From contig NZ_LZNS01000001.1 in NCBI RefSeq assembly GCF_001984575.1, forward strand, positions 1,438,238-1,502,237: 64,000 bases of DNA. Direction: 5' to 3'. This DNA comes from Streptomyces sp. MP131-18. GTDB taxonomy: Bacteria; Actinomycetota; Actinomycetes; Streptomycetales; Streptomycetaceae. The notes beneath the pieces were generated by a model. It worked only from the letters and a program-made list of their open reading frames with translations, did no database searches and was not told where the DNA came from. Positions 26,776 to 35,432 of this stretch are shown here, one piece after another. Position numbers and translations under genes: made by a program. Every line of letters begins with the position of its first letter. Positions within the stretch are counted from its first letter, which is position 1.

Positions 26776-27417
26776 TCAGCCGCTCACGAACAGCACCTCG
26801 GCGCAGACCGGCCGGTAGCCCGCGGCCTGGAAGGCCCGGACACTGCGGGCGTTGCCCGGGGGCTGCTGCGCCCACAGCGGCGCGTTCTCCGGCATCAGGT
26901 GGCGGGCCGCGGCGACCAGCGCACGGCCGAGGCCGCGTCCGCGGGCGGCCTCGGCGACTTCCACGGCGATCTCCCAGCGTCCGGCGACCCCGCGGCCGAG
27001 GACGACGATGCCGCCGTCGGCGGCCCATACCCGCACGTCGTCGCGGTACTTCCGCGCGCGGCTCACCCGCGGATGGTCCTGTTCGCGGATCTCGCGCAGC
27101 GGCAGGTCCGGCGGCCCCGGCAGCGGGGCGGCGCAGGAGAGGAGGTCGGTGTTGCCCGCCTGGCGGGCGGTGCGTGCGGTGAAGGCGGTGAGGAACGGCG
27201 GGCTGAGCGACGCGGCCAGCGGATCGGCGGGCGCGGCGCGCAGCGCGGCGGCGACCCACGCGGGGTCCTCGTCCGTGAACACGACCGAGTGGGCGGTGAA
27301 CGCGAGCACGCCCGCGTCGCGCGGGGACGGCTGCGGAACGACGGTGTGGCCGCCGTCCGGCGGGGGGAAGGCGCCGCGGGCCGCGGCGTGGAGTATGCGC
27401 GCCAGTGCGTCGTTCAT
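26776..27417 (-). CDS. GNAT-family N-acetyltransferase
   Basis: A 213-residue protein with a GNAT acetyl-CoA-binding motif in its C-terminal half (VAEAARGRGLGRALVAAARHL, R-x-x-G-x-G) and the usual late motif NARSVRAFQAAGYRPV. The N-terminal half (about 100 residues) is a GNAT-like degenerate domain. The substrate is unknown. It lies 17 bp upstream of no partner on the same side but is preceded by the next gene of the same strand with a 16-bp gap, so may be co-transcribed with the ROK kinase operon. Confidence 0.8.
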   Translation of the reverse strand: MNDALARILHAAARGAFPPPDGGHTVVPQPSPRDAGVLAFTAHSVVFTDEDPAWVAAALRAAPADPLAASLSPPFLTAFTARTARQAGNTDLLSCAAPLPGPPDLPLREIREQDHPRVSRARKYRDDVRVWAADGGIVVLGRGVAGRWEIAVEVAEAARGRGLGRALVAAARHLMPENAPLWAQQPPGNARSVRAFQAAGYRPVCAEVLFVSG

Positions 27418-27433
27418 GCGGGTGGGTCCCGGG

Positions 27434-27991
27434 TCAGGGCTCGCTGGTGGAGACCACGAACACCCGGGGACGTTCCTCCCGGGTCAGGTCGACCGTGACG
27501 GCCACCTCCGGCTCGTCCGGGGACTGCTGGACGACCGTGCCCGCGAAGGTGTGCGCGGGGTCGTCGAACTGCCAGCCGACGACGTCCGCGGAGTCCCGGC
27601 CGATGGTCACCGTCTCCTCCAGGGCCGACAGGTCGGTGCCCAGCTCCTCGACGAAGGCGCTCAGCTGCCGTGGCGAGCAGCGGAACTCGACGTACAGGGT
27701 GCTGCGGTCCCAGGAATTGGTCTCGTAGTGGGCGACGTAGGCGGAGCCGCCGGGAATGGGCACGTCGTAGATGCGGCGCTGGACCTTGCTCGGCCACTCG
27801 TAGATCAGCGCCCGTGCGGACGCGGAACGGGCCTTGTCCTCGCCGCTGTCCCGGCTCTGGTAGGCGGAGAGCACGAGGTAGCCGGCGGGAATGGCGATCA
27901 GCAGCGCCACCACGATCGCCGCGAGCCAGCGATGGCGGGGGCGGTGCGGCGGGCGCGGCGGGGTGGCGGGGGCGGCGGTCGTGGTCGTCAC
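27434..27991 (-). CDS. Single-pass membrane protein, extracytoplasmic domain
   Basis: A 185-residue protein with one TM helix at about 24-45 (WLAAIVVALLIAIPAGYLVL) and an extracellular domain of about 135 residues, unrecognised. GTG at 27991 is chosen because it overlaps the ROK-gene stop as GTGA and has GGGAGG upstream; translation is probably coupled to the kinase gene. Why a sugar-kinase-type protein is tied to this membrane protein is unclear. Confidence 0.75.
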   Translation of the reverse strand: MTTTTAAPATPPRPPHRPRHRWLAAIVVALLIAIPAGYLVLSAYQSRDSGEDKARSASARALIYEWPSKVQRRIYDVPIPGGSAYVAHYETNSWDRSTLYVEFRCSPRQLSAFVEELGTDLSALEETVTIGRDSADVVGWQFDDPAHTFAGTVVQQSPDEPEVAVTVDLTREERPRVFVVSTSEP

Positions 27992-29136
27992 GGTCTGGCC
28001 TCCCGGCCCAGCGGTGGCAGCCGCAGCTCGAATCCGGTGCGGTGGGCGCGCTCGGCGCGGCGCCGGTTGGCGCGGCGGAAGCGGCGCGCCACGAGGCGGG
28101 CGAGGTCGGCGGCGCCGACCATGCCGGCGTCGGTGCCGAGCCTGGCCCGTACGATCTCGGCCTCGGGCCGGTAGCCGCGGCCGGTGAGGTGCCTGCGGAA
28201 CGCCTCCCTGGCGGGGCCGATCAGGAGGTCGTCGGCCTCGCTGACGCCGCCGCCGATGACGAAGCGGGCGGGGTCGAGGGCCGCGGCGAGGTTGGCGATG
28301 CCGATGCCGAGCCAGCGCCCGATGTCTTCGAGCAGCTCGACGCACATGGGGTCGCCCGCGCGGGCCAGCTCGGTGATCAGGGGGCCGGTGATGTCGCGGG
28401 TCTGGCCGCCCACCCGGTCCAGGAGGTGATGGGCGACGGGCGAGTCGGCGACGGCCAGCTCCCTGGCCTCGCGGACCAGCGCATTGCCCGAGCTGTACTG
28501 CTCCCAGCAGCCGCGGTTGCCGCAGGGGCAGCGGTGGCCGGCCGGCACGACCTGCATGTGGCCGAACTCGCCTGCGACGCCGTAGGTGCCGCGCTTGACG
28601 CGTCCGCCCTCCAGTATCGCGCCGCCGATCCCGGTGCCGAGGGTGATCATGACGAGGTGGTCGGCGCCGCGGCCGGCGCCGAAGCGCCATTCGCCCCAGG
28701 CCGCGGTGTTCGCGTCGTTGTCGACCATGATCGGCACGACGAGGCGGGCGGCCAGCGCGTCGCGCAGCGGCTCGTTGCGCCAGGCGAGGTGCGGGGCGAA
28801 GAGCACGCGGGAGCGGTCGGCGTCGACCCAGCCGGCGGCGCCGATGCCGACGGCGTGGACGTCGTGCCGGTCGGACAGGTCGAGGACCAGCTCGGTGATG
28901 GTGTCCTCGACGACCTTGGGGCTCTTCGACTTCTCCGGGGTCTCGGTGCGCACGCGTTCGAGCACCGTGCCGTCGGCGTCCACGACACCGGCCATCACCT
29001 TCGTGCCGCCGATGTCGATGCCGACGGTGGGCACCCGGGGCGCGGACAGATGCGAGCGGCGCTCGCGTGTGGCGATGGCGCGCAGCACAGTCGCCCGCGC
29101 CGTCTGGCGATGCGCACGGTCACGGTTGGTACTCAT
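27988..29136 (-). CDS. ROK-family sugar kinase (glucokinase-like)
   Basis: A 382-residue ROK protein: phosphate-binding GIDIGGTKVMAG, catalytic Asp in VDNDANTAAWGE, GTGIGGAILEGG, and the zinc motif CPCGNRGCWEQYSSG. The N-terminal 35 residues are basic and not a winged helix, so it is a kinase rather than a NagC/XylR-type repressor. Glucose is the most common substrate of close relatives, but others are possible. It has an extra Arg-rich C-terminal tail. Divergent from a LacI regulator at 29365, a layout that suggests regulation by that protein. Confidence 0.88.
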   Translation of the reverse strand: MSTNRDRAHRQTARATVLRAIATRERRSHLSAPRVPTVGIDIGGTKVMAGVVDADGTVLERVRTETPEKSKSPKVVEDTITELVLDLSDRHDVHAVGIGAAGWVDADRSRVLFAPHLAWRNEPLRDALAARLVVPIMVDNDANTAAWGEWRFGAGRGADHLVMITLGTGIGGAILEGGRVKRGTYGVAGEFGHMQVVPAGHRCPCGNRGCWEQYSSGNALVREARELAVADSPVAHHLLDRVGGQTRDITGPLITELARAGDPMCVELLEDIGRWLGIGIANLAAALDPARFVIGGGVSEADDLLIGPAREAFRRHLTGRGYRPEAEIVRARLGTDAGMVGAADLARLVARRFRRANRRRAERAHRTGFELRLPPLGREARP

Positions 29137-29364
29137 CGGGACCGATTGTGCCCTACGCCTCCGCCGGGTGAGCGGGCGACCGCGATGTGGCCGGACCGGG
29201 GCGGCGGCACCGGTGGCGGGCCGGGCCGTTGAACGGGAGCGGCGGCTCGTGAATCATGCGACGCGTGGCCGCCAACGGCTCGGGAGCGAAGGACGGGCCG
29301 CGCCGCGCGGCGGGGCGGGGCGGGTGGCGCGTGCCGGGGACGGCACGCCGTGCTGGGAGTTGCG

Positions 29365-30420
29365 GTGAAACGTCCGACGATGCAGGACATTGCCCGGCGG
29401 GCCGGGGTCACGAAGGCGGCGGTCTCCTTCGCGCTGAACGGCAGACCGGGGGTGTCCGAGCCGACCCGGCGGCGGGTTCTCGCCATCGCCCACGAGTTGG
29501 GCTGGCAGCCGAGCAGCGCGGCGCGCGCGCTGTCCGACGGCCGGGCGGGCTCGTTCGGCCTGGTCATCGACCGGCCCGCCCGCACCCTGGGCCTCGAACC
29601 GTTCTTCATGCAGCTCATCTCCGGCATCCAGGCCGAACTGGTGCGCGACGCCACGCCGTTGCTGCTGACGATGGCGGAGGACCAGGCGGCCGAGATCGCC
29701 CTCCACCGCGGCTGGTGGGCGCGCCGCGTGGTGGACGGGGTCTTCCTCGTCGACCTCCGGGTCGACGACGCCCGGGTGCCGGTGCTCGCGGAGCTGGGGA
29801 TGCCGGCCGTGGTGATCGGCGCGCCGCTGGGCACCGGCGGCCTGCCGGCCGTGTGGAGCGACGACGACGCGGCGGTGGTCACGGCGGTGCGGCACCTGGC
29901 GGGCCTCGGGCACCGCCGCCTCGGCCGCGTCTCGGGCCCCGGCCGCCTGCGGCACACCGCGATCCGCACCGCGGCCTTCGAACGGGTGACCGCGCAGCTC
30001 GGGCTCACCGGCACCACGATCGAGGGGGACTACAGCGGCGGGACCGGGGCGGCGGCGACCCGCGCACTGCTCGGCGCGCCGCGGCGGCCGACCGCGCTGC
30101 TCTACGACAACGACGTGATGGCCGTCTCCGGCCTGACGGCCGCGCAGGGTCTCGGCCTCGCGGTGCCGGGGGACGTGTCGATCGTGGCGTGGGACGATTC
30201 GGCGCTGTGCGGCCTGGTCCACCCGCCGCTGACCGCGCTGAGCAGGGACATCGCCGCCTACGGCGCGCACGCGGCGCGGCGGCTGCGGCAGGCGGCGGGC
30301 GGCGGCCCCGTGGCGGACCTCCAGGACGCCGCACCGTCGCTGACGCTGCGCGGCTCGACGGGGCCGGTGCCGCGGCGGGTGGCCGGAACCGGCGAACGGC
30401 GTGAGCGGGACCCGGAATGA
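29365..30420 (+). CDS. LacI-family transcriptional regulator
   Basis: A 351-residue repressor-type protein with an N-terminal LacI helix-turn-helix (TMQDIARRAGVTKAAVSFAL) and hinge (PSSAARALSDGR), then a periplasmic-binding-protein-like sensor domain ending with SIVAWDDSALCGLVHPPLT. The ligand is probably a sugar. GTG at 29365 is preferred because GGGAG lies 8 bp upstream. The 228-bp gap to the divergent ROK kinase likely holds its operator, but no clear palindrome was seen there. Confidence 0.92.
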   Translation: MKRPTMQDIARRAGVTKAAVSFALNGRPGVSEPTRRRVLAIAHELGWQPSSAARALSDGRAGSFGLVIDRPARTLGLEPFFMQLISGIQAELVRDATPLLLTMAEDQAAEIALHRGWWARRVVDGVFLVDLRVDDARVPVLAELGMPAVVIGAPLGTGGLPAVWSDDDAAVVTAVRHLAGLGHRRLGRVSGPGRLRHTAIRTAAFERVTAQLGLTGTTIEGDYSGGTGAAATRALLGAPRRPTALLYDNDVMAVSGLTAAQGLGLAVPGDVSIVAWDDSALCGLVHPPLTALSRDIAAYGAHAARRLRQAAGGGPVADLQDAAPSLTLRGSTGPVPRRVAGTGERRERDPE

Positions 30421-30772
30421 CGCGGAGGTGCGCGCCACCGCGGTGCGCACCGTGTGGGAGACGCTGGGGCCGGAGCGCCCGCCAGGGGCGCCAGCGCTCC
30501 CGGAGCCCGGCAGACGGTTCCGGACGCGACGGAGCCCGGTCGGCCGGACAGGACGGGCGACGAACGCCGTCCGATCACCGACGGCACCGGGTCGCGCTCG
30601 TCTGCGCACGGTTCGGCGTGGGCGGGGGCGCCGTTCCTCGCCGCCGACCGCCGGCGCCGGGTCGTGCCGGCGCCGCTCCGGGGCGCGTGCGCGCGACCAC
30701 GGGAACGCGGGCGCGGGGGCGGCGCCGGGGCCGCGTGGGGGACGGCCCCGGCACCGCGGTGGGGGGACGTGG
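30421..30772. other. Intergenic stretch, no gene seen
   Basis: Very GC-rich sequence between convergent LacI and RNase genes. A 7-bp stem (GGAGCGC at 30472-30478 with 30494-30500) could act as a weak terminator. Open frames here show no family features. Confidence 0.4.
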
Positions 30773-31228
30773 TCAGCAGGCGTAGTCGATGAGGTCGAAC
30801 GACGCGTAGTGGTCGGAGGTGTAGTAGTCCTCCTCGTACGAGTCACCGGTCACGATGCGCCGCGCACCGCGGTCATCGCTGCCGGGGGTCTCGACGGTGT
30901 ACTCGTGGTAGTAGCCGGTCGGCTGACTGGGCAGCAGACCCTCGCGGTTGTAGAAGGTGCCGCCGTCCTGCGGGTGGGGGAACGGGCCGCCCTGCGCGAT
31001 CAGGTCGAGCGTGTCGTACGCCTGGGCGGGCAGGTCGCTGTGGCAGATGTCGCCGTAGGCCAGCGGGAGTTCGGCGGTGACGGAGGCGGCGGGGGTGAGG
31101 GCGGGGGACGTGGGGGTCGCGGCGGTGGCCGGAGCCTGGCCGCCGATGAGCAGGCCGGCGACCAGAGCGCCGAGGGCGCCGGTGCGGAGGGTCCTGCGCG
31201 CGGTCCTGGAAAGGTAGTTCATGCCCAT
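30773..31228 (-). CDS. Secreted guanyl-specific ribonuclease, RNase Sa family
   Basis: A 151-residue exported microbial ribonuclease (barnase/RNase Sa type) cutting RNA after guanosine. A signal peptide covers about 1-37. The mature part aligns by eye with RNase Sa: DICHSDLPAQAYDTLDLIA, GPFPHPQDGGTFYNREGLLP, GYYHEYTVETPG (catalytic Glu and Arg region), RIVTGDSYEEDYYTSDHYASF (catalytic His) and a final Cys. One of the two disulfide cysteines is clear at each end. No barstar-like inhibitor gene is adjacent. The start is ATG at 31228 or 31222; neither has a strong ribosome-binding site. Confidence 0.93.
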   Translation of the reverse strand: MGMNYLSRTARRTLRTGALGALVAGLLIGGQAPATAATPTSPALTPAASVTAELPLAYGDICHSDLPAQAYDTLDLIAQGGPFPHPQDGGTFYNREGLLPSQPTGYYHEYTVETPGSDDRGARRIVTGDSYEEDYYTSDHYASFDLIDYAC

Positions 31229-31359
31229 GCCAACAGTGTGACGCGCGTAGCACGGGCGGCGTCAACCATGCCCCCGGCTTGTTCCCCGGGAGTTCACACG
31301 GCCCCTCCGTCGCTCCACACCTTCCCCGCAGCCGGGCCCGGGCGGTGCCCGTCTCGCGG

Positions 31360-32487
31360 TCAGCCCGCGAGGCGGCGGGCGAGTTCGGCCAGGTGCCGCG
31401 CGCCCTCGGGGGTCAGCGAGCCGTACAGCCGCAGCCGCGCGATGCCGCCGTCCGGGTAGACGTCGAGCCTGGCGTGCGTAGCGGGCGGGGCGGTGGCCGG
31501 CAGGACGAAACGGTGCACGGTGTCGGGTTGCAGCGCCGTGCGCGGCAGCACCTCGCGCCAGCCGCCCGCCGGGTCCGTCTCCCGGTCCGCGCCGTCCGCG
31601 CCATCGGCGTCGCGGACCGAAAGGGCAGCCCAGCCCGGTGCGTTGCCCTTGTAGCTGCCGGTGTCGATCTCCACGGCCCGGATGACGCCCTGGGCCGCCA
31701 GCCGGTACCGCAGCCAGTCATGGCCGCGGTCGCGGCGGCGCCTGGTCTCCCAGCCCTCGGCCATCGTCCGGGGACGCCCCGGGTGGATGGTGTGCACGGG
31801 CGGCGAGTAGAAGCGGTCCGACGCGTCCTCGGCCCGCCCGCCGTTCTCCAGCGCGGCCAGGTCGAACGTGCCGAGCGCCGCGAGCCACTCCGGGTCGGGC
31901 ACCGGCTCGCCGTGCGCCCGCAGCCGCGCGATGCCGCCGTCCGGGTACTGGCGGAGACGCAGGTGCGTCAGGCGCCGGGGCACGGCGACGCGGAAGGCGT
32001 TCGCCGCGTGGCCGCCGACCTCGGTGCGCGGCACCAGCGCGGTCCAGCTCGCGTCGTCCCGCGGGGTGGCGGTGCCCTCGACGGCCACGGCCTGCGGGTG
32101 GTTGCCGCGGAAGTGCGCGGTGTCCACGACGAGGCCGTGCACCACGCCCGGCACGCCGAGGCGGATGAGGGCCCAGTCGTGGTCGTCCTCGCCCGGGTGC
32201 GGCCGGTCGGCGGAGGGGCCGCGGCGGCGGCGCGTCTCCCAGCCGTCCATGACCTTGCCCTTGTGCCCGAACGCGGCGGGGTCGAACGCGGGCCGCTCCG
32301 GCCGAAGCAGGTTCTCCCGTTCCGCGAAGAACTCGTCGCTCGCGGCGACGACCGAGCCGCCGAGCCGCCGGTCGGCCAGGTCGGGGAGGTCCGCGAAGGG
32401 GACCGCGTCCTGGTCCTGCGGCCGGTAGTCGGCGTACGGGTCGCCGCCGCGGTAGGGCTGCGCGGCGCCGGTGAAGCGGGTGATCAT
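31360..32487 (-). CDS. alc: Allantoicase
   Basis: A 375-residue enzyme hydrolysing allantoate to ureidoglycolate and urea. It shows the two tandem repeats typical of allantoicase: residues about 60-190 and 215-355, each with [12 protein letters not shown]...G(N/Y)P/A and [10 protein letters not shown]. The ATG at 32487 overlaps the allantoinase stop as ATGA and has AAAGGGG upstream. It follows allantoinase in one operon, downstream of the TTCAAC-N5-GTTGAA operator. Confidence 0.95.
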   Translation of the reverse strand: MITRFTGAAQPYRGGDPYADYRPQDQDAVPFADLPDLADRRLGGSVVAASDEFFAERENLLRPERPAFDPAAFGHKGKVMDGWETRRRRGPSADRPHPGEDDHDWALIRLGVPGVVHGLVVDTAHFRGNHPQAVAVEGTATPRDDASWTALVPRTEVGGHAANAFRVAVPRRLTHLRLRQYPDGGIARLRAHGEPVPDPEWLAALGTFDLAALENGGRAEDASDRFYSPPVHTIHPGRPRTMAEGWETRRRRDRGHDWLRYRLAAQGVIRAVEIDTGSYKGNAPGWAALSVRDADGADGADRETDPAGGWREVLPRTALQPDTVHRFVLPATAPPATHARLDVYPDGGIARLRLYGSLTPEGARHLAELARRLAG

Positions 32488-33851
32488 GCCGTTCCCCTTT
32501 CGGTGTCCGCGGCATCGGTGCGGGCGAGGAGCCGCCCGCACCGCCGGGTGACGCGGCCGTCCTCGGCGATCGGCCGGCCGCGGAGCCAGGTGGCGCGCAC
32601 GACGCCGCGCAGGGTGCGGCCGGCATAGGCGGTGACCCGGTTGCGGTGGTGAAGCGCCGCGGGGTCGACGGTGAACTCGGCCTCCGGGTCGAGGACGGCG
32701 AAGTCGGCGTCGTGGCCGGGCGCGACGGCGCCCTTGCGGTGCAGCCCGGCCAGCCGGGCCGGTCCGCCTGCCATCCACCGGGCGACGTCGGCGAGGCCAT
32801 GGCCGCGGCGGCGCGCCGCGGTCCACACGGCGGGCAGGCCGAGCTGAAGGGAGGCGATGCCGCCCCAGGCGGCCCCGAAGTCGGGCACCTTGAGGTCGGC
32901 CGTGCAGGGCGAGTGGTCGGAGACGATGCAGTCGAGGGTGCCCGCGGCGAGCGCGTCCCACAGCAGGTCCTGGTTGGCCGCCTCCCTGATGGGCGGGCAG
33001 CATTTGAACTCGGTTGCGCCATCGGGGACTTCCTCGGCCGTCAGGGTCAGGAAGTGCGGACAGGTCTCCGCGGTGACGCGCACCCCCTCGGCCCTGGCCG
33101 CGGCGATCAGCGGCAGGGCCGCGGCGGAGGACAGGTGCAGCACGTGCACGCGCGCGCCGAGGCGGCGGGCCGCGCCCAGCAGCAGCGCCACCGCCTCGGT
33201 CTCCGCGGTGTGCGGCCGGGAGGCGAGGAAGTCGGCGTACCTGCGGCTGCCGTCGGGCGGCGGGGCGGCGGCCAGTTGGGCCGGGTCCTCCGCGTGCACC
33301 ACGAGCAGCCCGCCGAACGCGGCGATCTCGGTCATGGCGGCCGCCAGTTCCCCGGGCGTCAGCTCGGGGAACTCCTCCACCCCGGAGGGCGAGAGGAAGC
33401 ATTTGAAGCCGAAGACCCCGGCCGCGTGCAGGCCGCGCAGCTCCGCCGCGTTGCCGGGGACCGCGCCGCCCCAGAAGCCGACGTCGGTGTGCACGGCCGC
33501 CCGCGCGGCCGCGCGCTTGACCGCGAGGTGGGCGGGCGTGGTGGTGGGCGGGATGCTGTTGAGCGGCATGTCGAGCAGGGTCGTGATGCCGCCGGCCGCC
33601 GCGGCGCGGGTCGCCGATGCGAAGCCCTCCCACTCGGTGCGGCCGGGGTCGTTGACGTGCACATGGGTGTCGACCAGGCCGGGGAGCAGGGCCGCGTCGC
33701 CGTAGTCGACCAGTGCCGCGCCCGCGGGCGGCGGCGTGCCGTGCGGGAGCACGGCGGCGATCCGCTCGCCCGCGACGGCGACGTCGGCGGCGCGGACGCC
33801 GTCCGGGGTCACCACGCGGGTCGAGCGCAGTACGAGGCCGGTACCGGTCAA
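32484..33851 (-). CDS. allB: Allantoinase
   Basis: A 455-residue amidohydrolase that opens allantoin to allantoate. The metal site is visible: [11 protein letters not shown], the carboxylated-lysine segment [27 protein letters not shown] and VSDHSPC. The only in-frame start at sensible length is TTG at 33851, an uncommon start, with a purine-rich GGGATGGG stretch upstream. It overlaps allantoicase by 4 bp and is divergent from the IclR gene across a 128-bp gap that contains a perfect palindrome. Confidence 0.95.
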   Translation of the reverse strand: MTGTGLVLRSTRVVTPDGVRAADVAVAGERIAAVLPHGTPPPAGAALVDYGDAALLPGLVDTHVHVNDPGRTEWEGFASATRAAAAGGITTLLDMPLNSIPPTTTPAHLAVKRAAARAAVHTDVGFWGGAVPGNAAELRGLHAAGVFGFKCFLSPSGVEEFPELTPGELAAAMTEIAAFGGLLVVHAEDPAQLAAAPPPDGSRRYADFLASRPHTAETEAVALLLGAARRLGARVHVLHLSSAAALPLIAAARAEGVRVTAETCPHFLTLTAEEVPDGATEFKCCPPIREAANQDLLWDALAAGTLDCIVSDHSPCTADLKVPDFGAAWGGIASLQLGLPAVWTAARRRGHGLADVARWMAGGPARLAGLHRKGAVAPGHDADFAVLDPEAEFTVDPAALHHRNRVTAYAGRTLRGVVRATWLRGRPIAEDGRVTRRCGRLLARTDAADTERGTA

Positions 33852-33899
33852 CGGGCCATCCCATCCCTTCAGCCGTCTGCTCCGCCGTTCTCCGCGGCC

Positions 33900-33916
33900 T
33901 TCAACGTTTCGTTGAA
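33900..33916. promoter_or_regulatory. Putative purine/allantoin operator
   Basis: TTCAACGTTTCGTTGAA, a perfect 6-bp-arm (7 with the central CG) palindrome with TTCAAC-N5-GTTGAA layout, lies midway between allantoinase and the IclR regulator. A near-identical layout occurs at 44026-44042 in front of the urate genes. The most likely binder is the adjacent IclR-family protein. Confidence 0.72.
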
Positions 33917-33979
33917 ATGGCCGTTTCGATCCTCGGGTGACCGGGGCGGGACGTCAAGAGCCGCCCGGTAGGCTGCCCC

Positions 33980-34795
33980 ATGACCGCCCGAAAGGAACGC
34001 GACGTGCCACCGTCCGACGTGCGCAAGCCCGCAGCCAACGGCGGCGGGGTCCAGTCCCTTGAGCGCGCCTTCGCGCTGCTGGAGCACATGGCCGATGCCG
34101 GCGGCGAGACGGGGCTGAGCGAGCTGGCCACCAGCAGCGGGCTGCCGCTGCCGACCATTCACCGGCTGATGCGCACCCTGGTCGCCTGCGGGTACGTCCG
34201 CCAGCAGCCCAACCGCCGTTACGCGCTCGGCCCGCGCCTGATCCGGCTCGGCGAGAGCGCGGCCAGACCGCTGGCGACATGGGCGCGCCCGCACCTGGCC
34301 CGGCTGGTGGAGGCGACCGGCGAGACGGCCAACATGGCGCTGCTCGACGGCGACGACGTGGTGTACGTGGCGCAGGTGCCCTCGCGGCACTCGATGCGTA
34401 TGTTCACCGAGGTGGGCCGCCGGGTCCTGCCGCACTCCACCGGCGTCGGCAAGGCGCTGCTCGCCGGTCTGCCGGACGCGGATGTCCGCGCCCTGCTGCG
34501 CCGCACGGGGATGCCGGCGGCGACGGAGCGGACGATCACGACGCCCGACGCGTTCCTCGACGCGCTGCGGGCCGTGCGGGAGAACGGTTACGCGGTCGAC
34601 GACAGCGAGCAGGAGATAGGCGTCCGCTGCATCGCCGTCCTGGTCCCCGAATCCCCCACGGCCGCGGCGATCTCGGTCTCGGGTCCGGCAGGGCGGGTGA
34701 CGGACCAGGCGACGGAGAAGATGGTTCCGCTGCTCAGGGAGGTCGCGCACGACCTCTCGCTCGCCCTGGCCGGCGCCGGCCGGGAGAACGGATAG
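33980..34795 (+). CDS. IclR-family regulator of allantoin genes (AllR-like)
   Basis: A 271-residue IclR protein: winged helix at about 24-85 (VQSLERAFALLEHM, LPTIHRLMRTLVACGYV) and an IclR effector domain (PHSTGVGKALLAGL, C-terminal VRCIAVLVP). Position between allantoinase and a MocA-like gene, next to malate synthase, matches AllR-type regulators that sense glyoxylate- or allantoate-related ligands in other bacteria; the ligand here is inferred. ATG at 33980 or GTG at 34004 could start it. It is followed by the MocA-like gene after 4 bp. Confidence 0.92.
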   Translation: MTARKERDVPPSDVRKPAANGGGVQSLERAFALLEHMADAGGETGLSELATSSGLPLPTIHRLMRTLVACGYVRQQPNRRYALGPRLIRLGESAARPLATWARPHLARLVEATGETANMALLDGDDVVYVAQVPSRHSMRMFTEVGRRVLPHSTGVGKALLAGLPDADVRALLRRTGMPAATERTITTPDAFLDALRAVRENGYAVDDSEQEIGVRCIAVLVPESPTAAAISVSGPAGRVTDQATEKMVPLLREVAHDLSLALAGAGRENG

Positions 34796-34799
34796 CCGT

Positions 34800-35387
34800 A
34801 TGGCCACCTCCCCCGTCGCCGGGCTGCTGCTGGCCGCCGGGGGCGGCCTGCGGCTCGGCGGCCGCCCGAAGGCGCTGCTGACGTACCGGGGGCGGCTGTT
34901 CGTGGACCTGGCGGCCGAGGCGTTGCGCGCCGCGGGCTGCGCGCCGGTGCACGTGGTGCTGGGCGCCGCGGCGCCCGAGGTGCGCACGCGGGCGGCGCTG
35001 ACGGGGTGTGCGGTGGTGGAGAACCCGGACTGGCCGACGGGCATGGGGTCTTCGCTGCGCGCGGGTCTCGCCTCGCTGCCGGGCGCCGCGGGAGCCGCGC
35101 TGGTGGTGCTGGTGGACCAGCCCCGGATCGGGGCGGCCGCGATGCGCAGGGTGGCGGGCGCGTACCGGTCGCCCGCGGGTCTTGCCGCCGCCGCGTACGG
35201 CGGGCGGCGCGGGCACCCGGTGCTCATCGGTGCCGAGCACTTCGCGGGCGTGTGCGCCGGGGCACGGGGTGACGTGGGCGCGCGCGGGTACTTGCGGGGG
35301 CGGGAGGTTGCGCTGGTCGAGTGCGGGGACGTCGCCGCGCCGGACGATGTCGACGAGCCGGGCGATCTCGTTGATCTTCCAACATGA
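34800..35387 (+). CDS. MobA/MocA-like molybdenum-cofactor nucleotidyltransferase
   Basis: A 195-residue NTP-transferase with GLLLAAGGGLRLGGRPKAL (LAAGxSxRxGxxK-type loop), WPTGMGSSLRAGL and VVLVDQPRI. The family adds CMP or GMP to molybdopterin; MocA-type members make the cytosine dinucleotide form used by xanthine dehydrogenases. XdhC and all three xanthine dehydrogenase subunits are encoded 11-16 kb away, which supports that role. The canonical S-x-R-x-G of the loop is changed to G-x-R-x-G. Its 3' end contains the malate synthase promoter. Confidence 0.85.
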   Translation: MATSPVAGLLLAAGGGLRLGGRPKALLTYRGRLFVDLAAEALRAAGCAPVHVVLGAAAPEVRTRAALTGCAVVENPDWPTGMGSSLRAGLASLPGAAGAALVVLVDQPRIGAAAMRRVAGAYRSPAGLAAAAYGGRRGHPVLIGAEHFAGVCAGARGDVGARGYLRGREVALVECGDVAAPDDVDEPGDLVDLPT

Positions 35388-35399
35388 GGAAACTAATAT
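35371..35399 (+). promoter_or_regulatory. aceB promoter with overlapping palindrome
   Basis: TTGATC (35371-35376) and TAATAT (35394-35399) are 17 bp apart, inside the end of the MocA-like gene. A palindrome GGAAAC-N8-GTTTCC (35388-35407) covers the -10 region, and an imperfect TTCCAAC-N3-GTTGAA (35404-35419) follows. Either could be an operator repressing malate synthase. Confidence 0.6.
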
Positions 35400-35432
35400 C
35401 CGTTTCCAACCCCGTTGAAGGAGTGACCGCAC

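Noticed and set aside
31360..33864. An 834-codon frame joining allantoinase DNA and allantoicase
   Set aside because: The upstream part is out of frame with allantoinase; the true allantoicase begins at 32487 with a good ribosome-binding site.
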